NCBI RefSeq assembly: GCF_001262635.1 | Contig: NZ_JXYH01000017.1 | Location: 1 to 64,000, forward strand | Length of the DNA stretch: 64,000 nucleotides | Direction: 5' to 3' | DNA from: Aestuariivita boseongensis | GTDB taxonomy: Bacteria > Pseudomonadota > Alphaproteobacteria > Rhodobacterales > Rhodobacteraceae | Shown: piece after piece, positions 17,994 through 25,994 of the stretch | Numbering within the stretch: the first letter of the stretch is position 1 | Layout of the letters: every line of letters starts with the position of its first letter | Notes under the pieces: generated by a model | The model's database searches: none | What the model was told of the DNA's origin: nothing | Seen by the model: the letters and a program-made list of their open reading frames with translations, nothing else | Made by a program: the position numbers and the translations under genes

Positions 17994-18992
17994 TTATTGC
18001 ACCCGGCCCGGCGCCTGGGTGGGGGGCCAGGCCAGGCGGTTTTGCGCGCCTTCCTGGCTGGGTGAAACGCCAAAGCTGCTGCGATAGCATTTCGAAAAAT
18101 GCGAACTGCTGCGAAATCCGCAGGCCACGCTGATTTCGGTGATGGGCAGGCTGGTCTGGCGCAAAAGGTCGCGCGCCTTGTCCAGCCGCATCTGCAGATA
18201 ATACCGCTTGGGCGAGGTATTGAGGTATTTGTTGAACAGCCGTTCGATCTGGCGGCTGGAGAGGCCGACGACCTCGGCGATTTCGTCGGGAGTCAGGGGG
18301 TCTTCGATGTTGTTTTCCATGATCTGCAGGATCAGCGCCAGTTTGCTGTTGCGCACCCCGCTGCCGGTAAGAGACCGGCGCTGGGCGTGGCTTTCCTCGC
18401 GCGGGTCGGTATAGACCATCTGATCGGCCACCCAATTGGCCACGTCGGGCCCGTAATCGGCATGCACACGGTACAGCATCAGGTCCATCGACGCGGCCCC
18501 GCCTGCCGTGGTGAAAACACGGCCATCCACGGCATAGATACTGTCCTGAACGATCACATCGGGAAGCAGTTCGGACAGCGCGTTGCGGTATTCCCAATGG
18601 GTGGTCACGCGTTTGCCCCGGATCAGCCCCGCCAACGCCAGCGTATAGGCCCCGCTGGACAGCGCGCCGTAATCCCCGCCGCGCTTGGTCTCGCGCCTGA
18701 GCCAACTCAGCACGCGCGGCGTGCTGACGGCGCCGACATTCTCGCCCGCGCAGACGATCAGGGTTTCATCGCGGGCCAGATCGGTCAGGCCACTGTCAGC
18801 GGTGACGGTGATGCCGTTATAGGCCGGCACCGGCTGACCGTCTTCCGACAGGATACGCCAGCTGTAATGGGTGCGGCCCGACGGGTGGCGATTGGCCAGT
18901 GACAGGGCCTCGAGCGCGGCGGAAAAACCGATCAGAGAATATCCCGGCAGCAAAAGAAACACATAGCGTTTCGGATCCTGCCCCCCGGCCAT
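17994..18992 (-). CDS. GlxA-family transcriptional regulator (DJ-1/PfpI + AraC domains)
   Basis: A 332-residue regulator with an N-terminal DJ-1/PfpI amidotransferase-like domain (VFLLLPGYSLIGFSAALEAL, GLTDLARDETLIVCAGENV) and a C-terminal AraC helix-turn-helix pair (about residues 225-318, with LSSRQIERLFNKYLNTSPKRYY and ISVACGFRSSSHFSKCYRSSFG). The nucleophile elbow reads ALSSGAYTLA, without the cysteine found in DJ-1 proteases, so this domain probably senses a ligand. Relatives such as GbdR and ArgR respond to amino acids or betaine; the ligand here is unknown. Confidence 0.9.
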   Translation of the reverse strand: MAGGQDPKRYVFLLLPGYSLIGFSAALEALSLANRHPSGRTHYSWRILSEDGQPVPAYNGITVTADSGLTDLARDETLIVCAGENVGAVSTPRVLSWLRRETKRGGDYGALSSGAYTLALAGLIRGKRVTTHWEYRNALSELLPDVIVQDSIYAVDGRVFTTAGGAASMDLMLYRVHADYGPDVANWVADQMVYTDPREESHAQRRSLTGSGVRNSKLALILQIMENNIEDPLTPDEIAEVVGLSSRQIERLFNKYLNTSPKRYYLQMRLDKARDLLRQTSLPITEISVACGFRSSSHFSKCYRSSFGVSPSQEGAQNRLAWPPTQAPGRVQ

Positions 18993-18998
18993 CGGCGC

Positions 18999-19403
18999 TT
19001 AGGCGGCCAGAGCTGCGTCAAGCAGTCGTTTCAGCCGCACCTTGTCGGGTTCATTTTCGACGCGGGCGATTTCATCCCCCGCTTTCATCGCGACCAGGGT
19101 CGAGCGGCGTCGGACGTTCATCCGTTCGACCCATTGCGACGGGCCGTAAGTGTCGTAATCGACGTCGATGAAGACCAGCGACCGATAGGCAGGGTTTTCC
19201 GATTTCAGTTCGGCCAGAAGGTCTTCCTTGATCTGGCAAGTCAGCGACCAACTGGTGCGGAAGTTATAGATAATCGTCTTGCCGCTGTCGCGCAGGTCGG
19301 CGCGCATGCCCCATTCGTATTCTGTTGCCTGATAGGCCGCCCTTGCACCTGTGGGCAGCAGACAGGCCGCCGTTCCAAGTGACAGGAAGTGTCGCCGTTG
19401 CAT
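18999..19403 (-). CDS. thioredoxin-like protein with degenerate active site, exported
   Basis: A 134-residue protein with a Tat-like signal (MQRRHFLSLGTAACLLPTGARAA). The thioredoxin-like strand and helix carry TSWSLTCQIKEDLLAEL where a thioredoxin would have WCxxC; only the second cysteine remains. SLVFIDVDYDTYG and RRRSTLVAMKAGDEIAR match the beta3-alpha-beta4 part, where the cis-Pro position is replaced by STL. It cannot make the usual dithiol exchange, so a binding or chaperone role is more likely. It ends 6 bp before the GlxA-type gene and may share its transcript. Confidence 0.75.
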   Translation of the reverse strand: MQRRHFLSLGTAACLLPTGARAAYQATEYEWGMRADLRDSGKTIIYNFRTSWSLTCQIKEDLLAELKSENPAYRSLVFIDVDYDTYGPSQWVERMNVRRRSTLVAMKAGDEIARVENEPDKVRLKRLLDAALAA

Positions 19404-19469
19404 GTGATGCCTCCGTTCGCTGGCAAATATAATGGCCGCGTTTTTCGGAGCGTCCAGCCTTTTTGGCGG

Positions 19470-20345
19470 TCAGGAGGCCTTTGGCGTTTGCCGTGCCAGT
19501 TGCACGGCCAGAATGCCTGCGGTGATGATGGCAACACCGATGATATCGCGCGGGCCCAGCGCCTCGCCCAGCAGCAGGGCGGCTATGGCCACACCGAAGA
19601 AGGGGTTGAGGAAGTGGAAGGTTGCCGCGCGGATGGCACCGATACGGTTGACCAGCAGGAACCAAACCAGCGTTGCGGCCAGACCGGGAACAAGAGTGGT
19701 ATAGGCAAACGCCCAGAAAAGCGGCCATGACGGGTTGAAACGCGGTGTTTCAAACAGAAGGGCCACAACGGCCAGCGCGGCCGCGCCAACCAGCATTTGC
19801 AGGCCCACCACCATCAGGAAATTGCCGCCCGACATGGCCCCACGCAGGGCAAGCGTGGCGAAGGCAAGCGCCAGAACGCCGATCCCACACAGCATGACGC
19901 CGAACAGATCCACCCCGGTGGTGATGCGCGCGCCCATGATCAGCGCGACGCCAGCAAAGCCCGCGAACAGGCCCGCGATGCCCAGCGCGCCCAGTTTTTC
20001 CTTGAAGATCAGCCATGTGGCCAGCGCCACGATCAGCGGCATGGTGGAGGCGATGATGGCCGCCAACCCGGCTTCGACCGTCTGCATCGCGACGAAGTTC
20101 AGGCCCAGGTAAAGCGCGTTCTGGCAAATGCCGAACAGGATCGTCGCGTACCATTGCTGCCGGGTCAGCTTCCAGCTTTGGCCCATCCATGCGGCAATCG
20201 CGACGCCCAGCAATCCGGAAATGAGGAAGCGCAGTGCCAGTGCATAAAGCGGCGAGGCATCGGCGACGATGATGCGCGCCGACGTGAAGGCCGAGGACCA
20301 CATCAGGGCAAAAGCCAATCCCATCGCGATGGCGCGCAGGTCCAT
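19470..20345 (-). CDS. DMT-superfamily transporter (EamA)
   Basis: A 291-residue inner membrane protein with ten predicted helices in two EamA repeats (GLAFALMWSSAFTSARII near the start, GVMLCGIGVLALAFATLALRG opening the second half). Such carriers export metabolites such as amino acids, but the substrate cannot be read from sequence. I chose the ATG at 20345 (MDLRAIAMGL) rather than 20399. The gene is convergent with nothing; a terminator lies behind its start on the other side. Confidence 0.85.
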   Translation of the reverse strand: MDLRAIAMGLAFALMWSSAFTSARIIVADASPLYALALRFLISGLLGVAIAAWMGQSWKLTRQQWYATILFGICQNALYLGLNFVAMQTVEAGLAAIIASTMPLIVALATWLIFKEKLGALGIAGLFAGFAGVALIMGARITTGVDLFGVMLCGIGVLALAFATLALRGAMSGGNFLMVVGLQMLVGAAALAVVALLFETPRFNPSWPLFWAFAYTTLVPGLAATLVWFLLVNRIGAIRAATFHFLNPFFGVAIAALLLGEALGPRDIIGVAIITAGILAVQLARQTPKAS

Positions 20346-20427
20346 GATCCGCTCCGTTCCAGTTGCGGTGACCCTTGAGGATTTCGTGAACAAGTTCAAG
20401 ACCCGGAAGGGGGCGTGACGAAAACAA

Positions 20428-20455
20428 AAGGCCCCGGCGGTTATCCGGGGCCTTT
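20428..20455 (-). terminator. Rho-independent terminator of the acidic-protein gene region
   Basis: The stem GGCCCCGG/CCGGGGCC with loop CGGTTAT is bordered by AAAACAAAA, which gives a U-rich tail on the minus strand, downstream of the acidic protein gene at 20479-21366. Confidence 0.85.
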
Positions 20456-20478
20456 GTGAATGGTCTGGTGCGATGGGG

Positions 20479-21366
20479 TCAGATTAGTTCGACCTCGTCA
20501 TCCATCTCGTCATCCAGCTGCATGTCGAGCGCCGGATCATCCTCGATCGGGCCGAGGCTGAGCGCGGCCATCAGATCCGCGCCGGACAGGGCATCGCCCT
20601 GCGCGTCAAGGTAATCGTCATAGGTCATCAAAAGCGCGTCCGCATCGGCAAAGCCGCCTTCCGGCGCGTCGAGGCGGAACAGCTCTTCTGGGTTTCCATC
20701 CGCGTTGGTTTCATAGAAGATCACGGACTGGACATTGGTGATATCCCCGCCGATTTCCTGATAATAGGCGACATAATTGTCGAAGGTCGGTTCAAGCTCT
20801 TCCGGCAGAACAGGAACGTTAAAGGGGTTTTCGGCAGGTACTTCGCCCAGGATGAACGCACCGCTCAGGGGCTCGCCATTCTCGCCCAGCTCTTCCCCGA
20901 AGAAGACTTTTTCATAAAGCGGATCTTCGGGGTCTTCCGGGTCTTCGGGATCGTCGCTGACGCCCTTGATCGATCCGTCTTCGGTTGAGGTTGATGTGGC
21001 GCGCACACCGACCACGTCGATGTCGTCCAGGCTGTCGGCGTCCAGGGTCACGGTGAATGTTTCACCTTCGGTCAGGAAGCTGTCCTTGTCTTCCCCGTCA
21101 GGGCCAAGGCCCGGATCACTGACTTCGGTTGCGCCGTCCCACTGGACCTTTTCGCCATCAAGGCTTGAGCCGTTCATGTTCAGCGGCCCGCCCAGATTTT
21201 CGCTGCGCCCCGAGAAATCGTCATCGCCCCAATAGACGGCATTGAGGTCCATCGAGCCTTCCAGAACGGTCACATCGGCTTTGATCTCACCGCCCTCTTC
21301 GTAAAGGGATACGGTATAGGTCAGCCCATCAACTTCATATGTGAAGACTTTTGCATAATCAGGCAT
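20479..21366 (-). CDS. acidic protein with DPE repeats, unknown function
   Basis: A 295-residue, strongly acidic protein. The N-terminal third (YAKVFTYEVDGLTYTVSLYEEGG, then VLEGSMDLNAVYWGDDDFSGRS) looks like a beta-rich domain. A short DPEDPEDPEDP tandem repeat (9-bp DNA repeats around 20920-20957) acts as a linker, and a second acidic domain ends in DDEMDDEVELI. No signal peptide or RTX calcium repeat is seen, although the composition would suit calcium binding or a secreted or surface protein. I chose the ATG at 21366; an upstream ATG at 21453 would add an unrelated stretch. Confidence 0.6.
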   Translation of the reverse strand: MPDYAKVFTYEVDGLTYTVSLYEEGGEIKADVTVLEGSMDLNAVYWGDDDFSGRSENLGGPLNMNGSSLDGEKVQWDGATEVSDPGLGPDGEDKDSFLTEGETFTVTLDADSLDDIDVVGVRATSTSTEDGSIKGVSDDPEDPEDPEDPLYEKVFFGEELGENGEPLSGAFILGEVPAENPFNVPVLPEELEPTFDNYVAYYQEIGGDITNVQSVIFYETNADGNPEELFRLDAPEGGFADADALLMTYDDYLDAQGDALSGADLMAALSLGPIEDDPALDMQLDDEMDDEVELI

Positions 21367-21510
21367 GGCGTGCTCACTATTCAAACAATATGCCGACCCT
21401 CCCGTTGGAGAGTCGTAGAATGACAGGAAGCAGTCATAGCCGGATTTCGCCAATCAAGGCGAAAAAATGTCCAAGTCAGGGCGAAACACAGTGTTTCCCT
21501 ATCGGGTCCT

Positions 21511-22473
21511 TTAGCCTTTTTTCGATCGGGGCTTTTTCATTTTCTTGGCCACGTCCCGAATGAAATCCGCGCATTCCTTCGGGGCTGTCAGCGGGATCAT
21601 GTGGCCGCGGCCGTCCAATTCGGCAAAGGTGCCGCCGGTTTTTTCGGCAAAGGCCTTGCCATGTGTGACCGGGTCAAGGATGTTGTCTGCCCCGCCAAAA
21701 AGCACGCCGATGGGCAGCTTCAACTCGCCCTCGCGGCCCAGAACCTGCTGAACGCTGTTGCGGCTTTGGGTCAGATCCTGCGCGTTGGCGATGAAATTGC
21801 CGGGGCGCCGGGCAAGGATACCGCCGCCGCGTTCGACGAAATCTGGGAGCATCGGTTCGGGGGCGAACACCTGCGTCAGGACTTTCTTTTCCATCAGAAT
21901 GCCCAACGCGCCAGACAGCGTGTGGCCGATAACAGGGATCAGCCAGGGTTTGGGGATGTCGATGCCCTTGAACGCATCGGGCACCTGTTTGACATCATCG
22001 GTGGCCGGGCAGATCAGCGCCAGCGCGCCCACCTGATCGGGATGGTTCAGCGCCAGCGTTTCGGCAATGGCGCCGCCCAGCGAATGGCCCATGACAAGGG
22101 GTTTTCCCAGATCTTCGGCCTGGATGAATTCTGCGATCATGCGCGCCTGTTCGGGAAGCGTGGCCTGCTCGATCCCGTCGCGTTCCGACCAGCCGCAACC
22201 GGGGCGATCAATGGTGATCACGCGGAAATCGTCGGTCAGTTCACTGTTCAGGGCATAGGTGAAGTTGTGCATATTGCCGCCCAGCCCGTGGATCATCACC
22301 ACTGGCGGTCCGCTGCCTTCGTCCAGCCAATGGATCTTCCCGCCTGTCACCTTTGTCATCTTGCCCCGCCTTGGGCTTTGCGCGGCGGCTGATGCGCCAA
22401 TAAACTGCGTTATGATGGTCACCAGCAGGATCAGAAGAACGATAACCAGCAGGATGATCGTGACAGTGGACAT
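21511..22473 (-). CDS. alpha/beta hydrolase, membrane anchored
   Basis: A 320-residue protein starting with a single membrane helix (residues 5-24, VTIILLVIVLLILLVTIITQ). The hydrolase fold follows: oxyanion-hole HGLGGN, nucleophile elbow GHSLGG, an acid in GGADNILDP, and the histidine in DGRGHMIPL. The N-terminal anchor suggests the enzyme sits on the periplasmic face or membrane surface. The substrate is unknown; esterase or epoxide-hydrolase-like chemistry is possible. Confidence 0.88.
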   Translation of the reverse strand: MSTVTIILLVIVLLILLVTIITQFIGASAAAQSPRRGKMTKVTGGKIHWLDEGSGPPVVMIHGLGGNMHNFTYALNSELTDDFRVITIDRPGCGWSERDGIEQATLPEQARMIAEFIQAEDLGKPLVMGHSLGGAIAETLALNHPDQVGALALICPATDDVKQVPDAFKGIDIPKPWLIPVIGHTLSGALGILMEKKVLTQVFAPEPMLPDFVERGGGILARRPGNFIANAQDLTQSRNSVQQVLGREGELKLPIGVLFGGADNILDPVTHGKAFAEKTGGTFAELDGRGHMIPLTAPKECADFIRDVAKKMKKPRSKKG

Positions 22474-22604
22474 GGGCTCCTCCCGTTAAGTTGGGGAACT
22501 GTCCCGGTTTTGGGACTTGGTTTCAAGCGCTCCGTTGACAGGGCGGTCTGAGTGGCGAGTATCGACCCTGTGTCTGGTCAAGGATGCGGCAGCAGGGGGC
22601 GGAT

Positions 22605-24053
22605 ATGGCGCAGGATAAGGTCGATCTTCTGATCATCGGCGCAGGTCTAAGCGGGATCGGACAGGCCTGCCATATGCTGCGGACCTGCAAGGACAAAAGC
22701 TTTGCCGTGATCGAGGCGCGCGGCAGTATCGGCGGGACGTGGGATTTGTTCCGCTATCCCGGCATCCGGTCTGACAGTGACATGTTCACCTTCGGCTATC
22801 GGTTCCGGCCCTGGAAATCGGCCAGGGATATCGCGCCGGGGCCGGATATCCTGCAATACCTGAACGACACGATTGATGAATACGGGCTGCGCGATCACAT
22901 CCGCCTGCAAAGCCGCATCACCCGCCTGAACTGGTCATCCGCCAGGAAGCGGTGGATTGCGACAGTGGAACCCGCTGACGGCGCACCTTACGAGATCAAG
23001 GCGAAATTTGTGTCGTCCTGCACCGGCTATTACAATTACGAGGGTGGGTATCTGCCCGAATGGGACGGCTATGACCGGTATCAGGGTCAGATTGCCCTTC
23101 CGCAAAGCTGGCCCGAGGATCTGGATTATGCCGGCAAGCGCGTTGCCGTGATCGGATCGGGTGCAACGGCAGTGACGATCGTGCCGACGATGGCCGAAAA
23201 AGCCGCGCATGTGACGATGATCCAACGCTCGCCCACCTATATCCTGTCGCGGCCCGGAGAGGACGCTTTTGCCAAATGGGTGAACCGGCTGCTGCCCTGG
23301 CGCGCGGCGTGGAAGCTGGCGCGGGTCAAGAATATCCTTCTCAGTATGTATATCTGGCGCACCGCCAAGAAAAAGCCGCAGGGCATGCGGGCCTTTCTGC
23401 GCAAGATGGCGGTCGACGCGCTGCCGGACGGTTTCGACGTGGATACCCATTTCAACCCGTCCTACGACCCATGGGACCAGCGCTTGTGCCTGATCCCCGA
23501 TGGCGATTTTTACGAGGCGATTTCATCGGGGCGCGCCACTGTCGTGACGGATCACATCGACCATTTTACCGAAAACGGGATCGTCACCCAAAACGGGACC
23601 AGTATCGACGCCGATATCGTTGTGCCCGCCACCGGGCTGCGCATCCAGTTTCTGGGTGGGGCCGAGGTGTCGCTGGATGGGGAACCGATCCATCCCACGG
23701 AACACATGGTCTATCGCGGGATGATGCTGTCCAATGTGCCGAATTTCGTGGTGATCTTCGGATACTCCAACGCCTCATGGACGCTGAAGGCTGATCTGAC
23801 GGCCGATTTCGTCTGCCGGATGATCAACCGGGCCGCTGCGAAAGGGCAGGAGGTGGTCACCCCCGTTCTGGAAGGGCCTGCGGATGGGGACCGCCCCTTG
23901 GTCAGCCTGCAATCGGGATACCTGGAACGCGCGCGCGACATGTTGCCCAAGACATCCGACACGCGGCCCTGGATGAATTACGAGAATTACGTGGCCGATA
24001 TGATGTCGATCCGGCACGGGAAGATGGAAGATGGCGTTCTGCGCTTTTCGTGA
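22605..24053 (+). CDS. flavin-containing monooxygenase, EthA-like, with altered fingerprint
   Basis: A 482-residue FAD/NADPH monooxygenase. The FAD motif IGAGLSGIGQACHML (residues 11-25), GGTWDLFRYPGIRSDSDM, NADPH motif VIGSGATAVTIVP and the C-terminal ATGLR block are those of Baeyer-Villiger-type enzymes such as EthA. The usual fingerprint FxGxxxHxxxWP is here Y159-Q-G-Q-I-A-L165-P-Q-S-W169-P, with Leu where His is expected (codon CTT at about 23097). The enzyme probably still binds flavin, but the loss could change catalysis. I start it at the ATG 22605; another ATG lies at 22584. Confidence 0.85.
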   Translation: MAQDKVDLLIIGAGLSGIGQACHMLRTCKDKSFAVIEARGSIGGTWDLFRYPGIRSDSDMFTFGYRFRPWKSARDIAPGPDILQYLNDTIDEYGLRDHIRLQSRITRLNWSSARKRWIATVEPADGAPYEIKAKFVSSCTGYYNYEGGYLPEWDGYDRYQGQIALPQSWPEDLDYAGKRVAVIGSGATAVTIVPTMAEKAAHVTMIQRSPTYILSRPGEDAFAKWVNRLLPWRAAWKLARVKNILLSMYIWRTAKKKPQGMRAFLRKMAVDALPDGFDVDTHFNPSYDPWDQRLCLIPDGDFYEAISSGRATVVTDHIDHFTENGIVTQNGTSIDADIVVPATGLRIQFLGGAEVSLDGEPIHPTEHMVYRGMMLSNVPNFVVIFGYSNASWTLKADLTADFVCRMINRAAAKGQEVVTPVLEGPADGDRPLVSLQSGYLERARDMLPKTSDTRPWMNYENYVADMMSIRHGKMEDGVLRFS

Positions 24054-24063
24054 CGCAGAAATG

Positions 24064-24094
24064 AAAAAGGGTCGCCGGATGGGCGACCCTTTGA
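24064..24094 (-). terminator. Rho-independent terminator of the HU gene
   Basis: The 11-bp stem AAAGGGTCGCC/GGCGACCCTTT with loop GGATG is followed on the minus strand by a U-rich tail; it sits between the flavin monooxygenase and HU genes. Confidence 0.85.
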
Positions 24095-24113
24095 CGATCG
24101 TCTGATCGAAGGC

Positions 24114-24401
24114 TTAGCCGTTCACGCTGTCTTTCAGCGCCTTGGCGATGGTCATTTTGACCACCTTGTCGGCCTCTTTCTTGAATTGTTCGCCTGTGGC
24201 GGGGTTGCGCACCATACGCTCGGGGCGCTCACGGCAATAGATCTTGCCAACGCCGGGCAGGGTCACGGCGCCGCCGCCGGACACTTCCTTGGTGATGATG
24301 CCCGTGATCGCATCCAGAGCCGCGCCAGCGGTTTTCTTGTCGGTGCCCATTTCTTCGGCCAGTGCGGCAACGAGTTGGGTTTTTGTCATCGGCTTTGCCA
24401 T
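24114..24401 (-). CDS. HU-family DNA-binding protein
   Basis: A 95-residue histone-like protein. TKTQLVAALAEEMGTDKKTAGAALDAI forms the N-terminal helices, GAVTLPGVGKIYCRERPERMVRNPATGE covers the beta arm with the conserved RNPATGE, and KMTIAKALKDSVNG ends the chain. It bends and compacts DNA. AAGGAG precedes the ATG at 24401. An earlier start at 24419 is possible. The family has many members per genome, so whether this is the main HU is not known. Confidence 0.9.
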   Translation of the reverse strand: MAKPMTKTQLVAALAEEMGTDKKTAGAALDAITGIITKEVSGGGAVTLPGVGKIYCRERPERMVRNPATGEQFKKEADKVVKMTIAKALKDSVNG

Positions 24402-24530
24402 TTTTCTGGTCTCCTTCATCTGCCCGATTTGGGGCCTCGTTCGGTGATTGTAACGTTATATGGTGGATCAACACAACGAATAGTGGTGTTTTGCAAGGGA
24501 AAAACAGCGATTTTCCCTGATTTCCTTGGG

Positions 24531-25994
24531 TTAAAGGAAGGCCGTTTCCTCAAAGGACCGTAATTTCCGGCTGTGAAGGCGTTCCAGGGGCATGCCGCGC
24601 AGGGTTTCCATCGCGCGGATTCCGATCGCCAGATGGCGCGAAACCTGCGTTTTATAAAAGTCTGACGCCATGCCCGGCAGCTTCAGTTCGCCGTGCAGGG
24701 GCTTGTCCGAGACGCACAGAAGCGTGCCATAGGGCACCCGGAAGCGATAGCCATTCGCGGCAATCGTGGCGCTTTCCATATCCAGCGCGATGGCGCGGGA
24801 TTGCGACAGGCGCTGCACGGGGCCGGATTGGTCGCGCAGTTCCCAATTGCGGTTGTCGATGGTGGCCACGGTGCCAGTGCGCATCAGGCGTTTCAGCTCG
24901 TACCCTTTCAGCTGGGTGACCTCGGCCACGGCTTCTTCCAGCGCGATCTGGATTTCGGCAAGCGCTGGGATGGGTGTCCAGACCGGCAGGTCATCGTCCA
25001 GCACGTGATCTTCGCGCAGATAGGCATGCGCCAGAACAAAATCGCCAAGCGCCTGGGAATTTCGCAGGCCCGCGCAATGGCCCACCATCAGCCAGGCATG
25101 GGGGCGCAGGACGGCGATGTGATCGGTGGCGGTTTTCGCATTTGACGGGCCCACGCCGATATTGACCAGCGTGATCCCGTTCCCGTCGGGCCGCGTCAGA
25201 TGGTAACACGGCATCTGCGGCAGCTTCAGCGGCTGCGTTATGGCCGCGTCCGGGTCGGTGATGCGCGCGTTGCCCGTGCCGACAAAGGCGTCATAGCCGC
25301 TTTTCGGGTCGGCCAGCTGCGCGCGTGCATAGGCTTCGAATTCTTCCACATAGAACTGGTAGTTGGTGAACAGTACGTGGTTCTGGAAGTAATTCGGATC
25401 GGTCGCGGTGTAGTGGCTGAGCCGGGCCAAGGAGTAATCCACGCGCTGGGCGGTGAATGGCGCCAGCGGGCCGGTCCCGTCGGGCGAAGCAAAGGTGCCA
25501 TTGACGATGTCATCATTCGTGGTCGACAGATCCGGCACATCGAACACGTCACGCAGGATGAAATCGGTCGCGCCTTCCTGCGGCACGCTGATCGAGGCGT
25601 CGTTGGCCACGGCAAAATGCACCGGGATCGGCGTGTTTGATGCGCCGATGGTGACGGGCTGGCCGTGATTGCGGATCAGCAGGCCGATTTGCTGCGTCAG
25701 GTAATTGCGGAAGAGATCGGGCCGCGTGATCGTCGCCGTATAGGTCCCGGGCATCGCCACATGACCAAAGCTGAGCCGCGTGTCGACCTGTGCGAAGGAT
25801 GTCGTGGTCAGACGGATCTCGGGGTAATAGGCGCGGATGCGGTGGCCGGGGGCACCGTTACTCAGAACCTGCGCAAAGCGGGTGCACAGAAACTCGGTGG
25901 CGATCAGATACAACTCCTCCAGGCGCGCGACGGCGGCCTCGGCACTGTCGAATTCCTTCGGTGCGGGGATGTCGGGGGTCTCAATCTGGGTCAT
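24531..25994 (-). CDS. amn: AMP nucleosidase
   Basis: A 487-residue enzyme that splits AMP into adenine and ribose 5-phosphate. It has an N-terminal AMP nucleosidase domain and a C-terminal nucleoside-phosphorylase-like domain with VNIGVGPSNAKTATDHIAVLRPHAWLMVGHCAGLRNSQ and DMESATIAANGYRF. The ATG at 25994 overlaps the TGA of the adenine deaminase gene, so the two genes are coupled and adenine made here feeds the partner enzyme. The ORF continues upstream in frame but the sequence there is the ade gene in another frame. Confidence 0.95.
   Translation of the reverse strand: MTQIETPDIPAPKEFDSAEAAVARLEELYLIATEFLCTRFAQVLSNGAPGHRIRAYYPEIRLTTTSFAQVDTRLSFGHVAMPGTYTATITRPDLFRNYLTQQIGLLIRNHGQPVTIGASNTPIPVHFAVANDASISVPQEGATDFILRDVFDVPDLSTTNDDIVNGTFASPDGTGPLAPFTAQRVDYSLARLSHYTATDPNYFQNHVLFTNYQFYVEEFEAYARAQLADPKSGYDAFVGTGNARITDPDAAITQPLKLPQMPCYHLTRPDGNGITLVNIGVGPSNAKTATDHIAVLRPHAWLMVGHCAGLRNSQALGDFVLAHAYLREDHVLDDDLPVWTPIPALAEIQIALEEAVAEVTQLKGYELKRLMRTGTVATIDNRNWELRDQSGPVQRLSQSRAIALDMESATIAANGYRFRVPYGTLLCVSDKPLHGELKLPGMASDFYKTQVSRHLAIGIRAMETLRGMPLERLHSRKLRSFEETAFL

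Noticed and set aside
20920-20957. CRISPR-like tandem repeats
   Set aside because: A 9-bp coding repeat (DPE) with no spacers.
21483-21497. GAAACAC-A-GTGTTTC inverted repeat behind the hydrolase
   Set aside because: Short, no T tract, and no second copy; not enough to call a terminator or operator.
22535-22563. TTGACA promoter before the flavin monooxygenase
   Set aside because: The -10 hexamer at 17-bp spacing (AGTATC) is poor.
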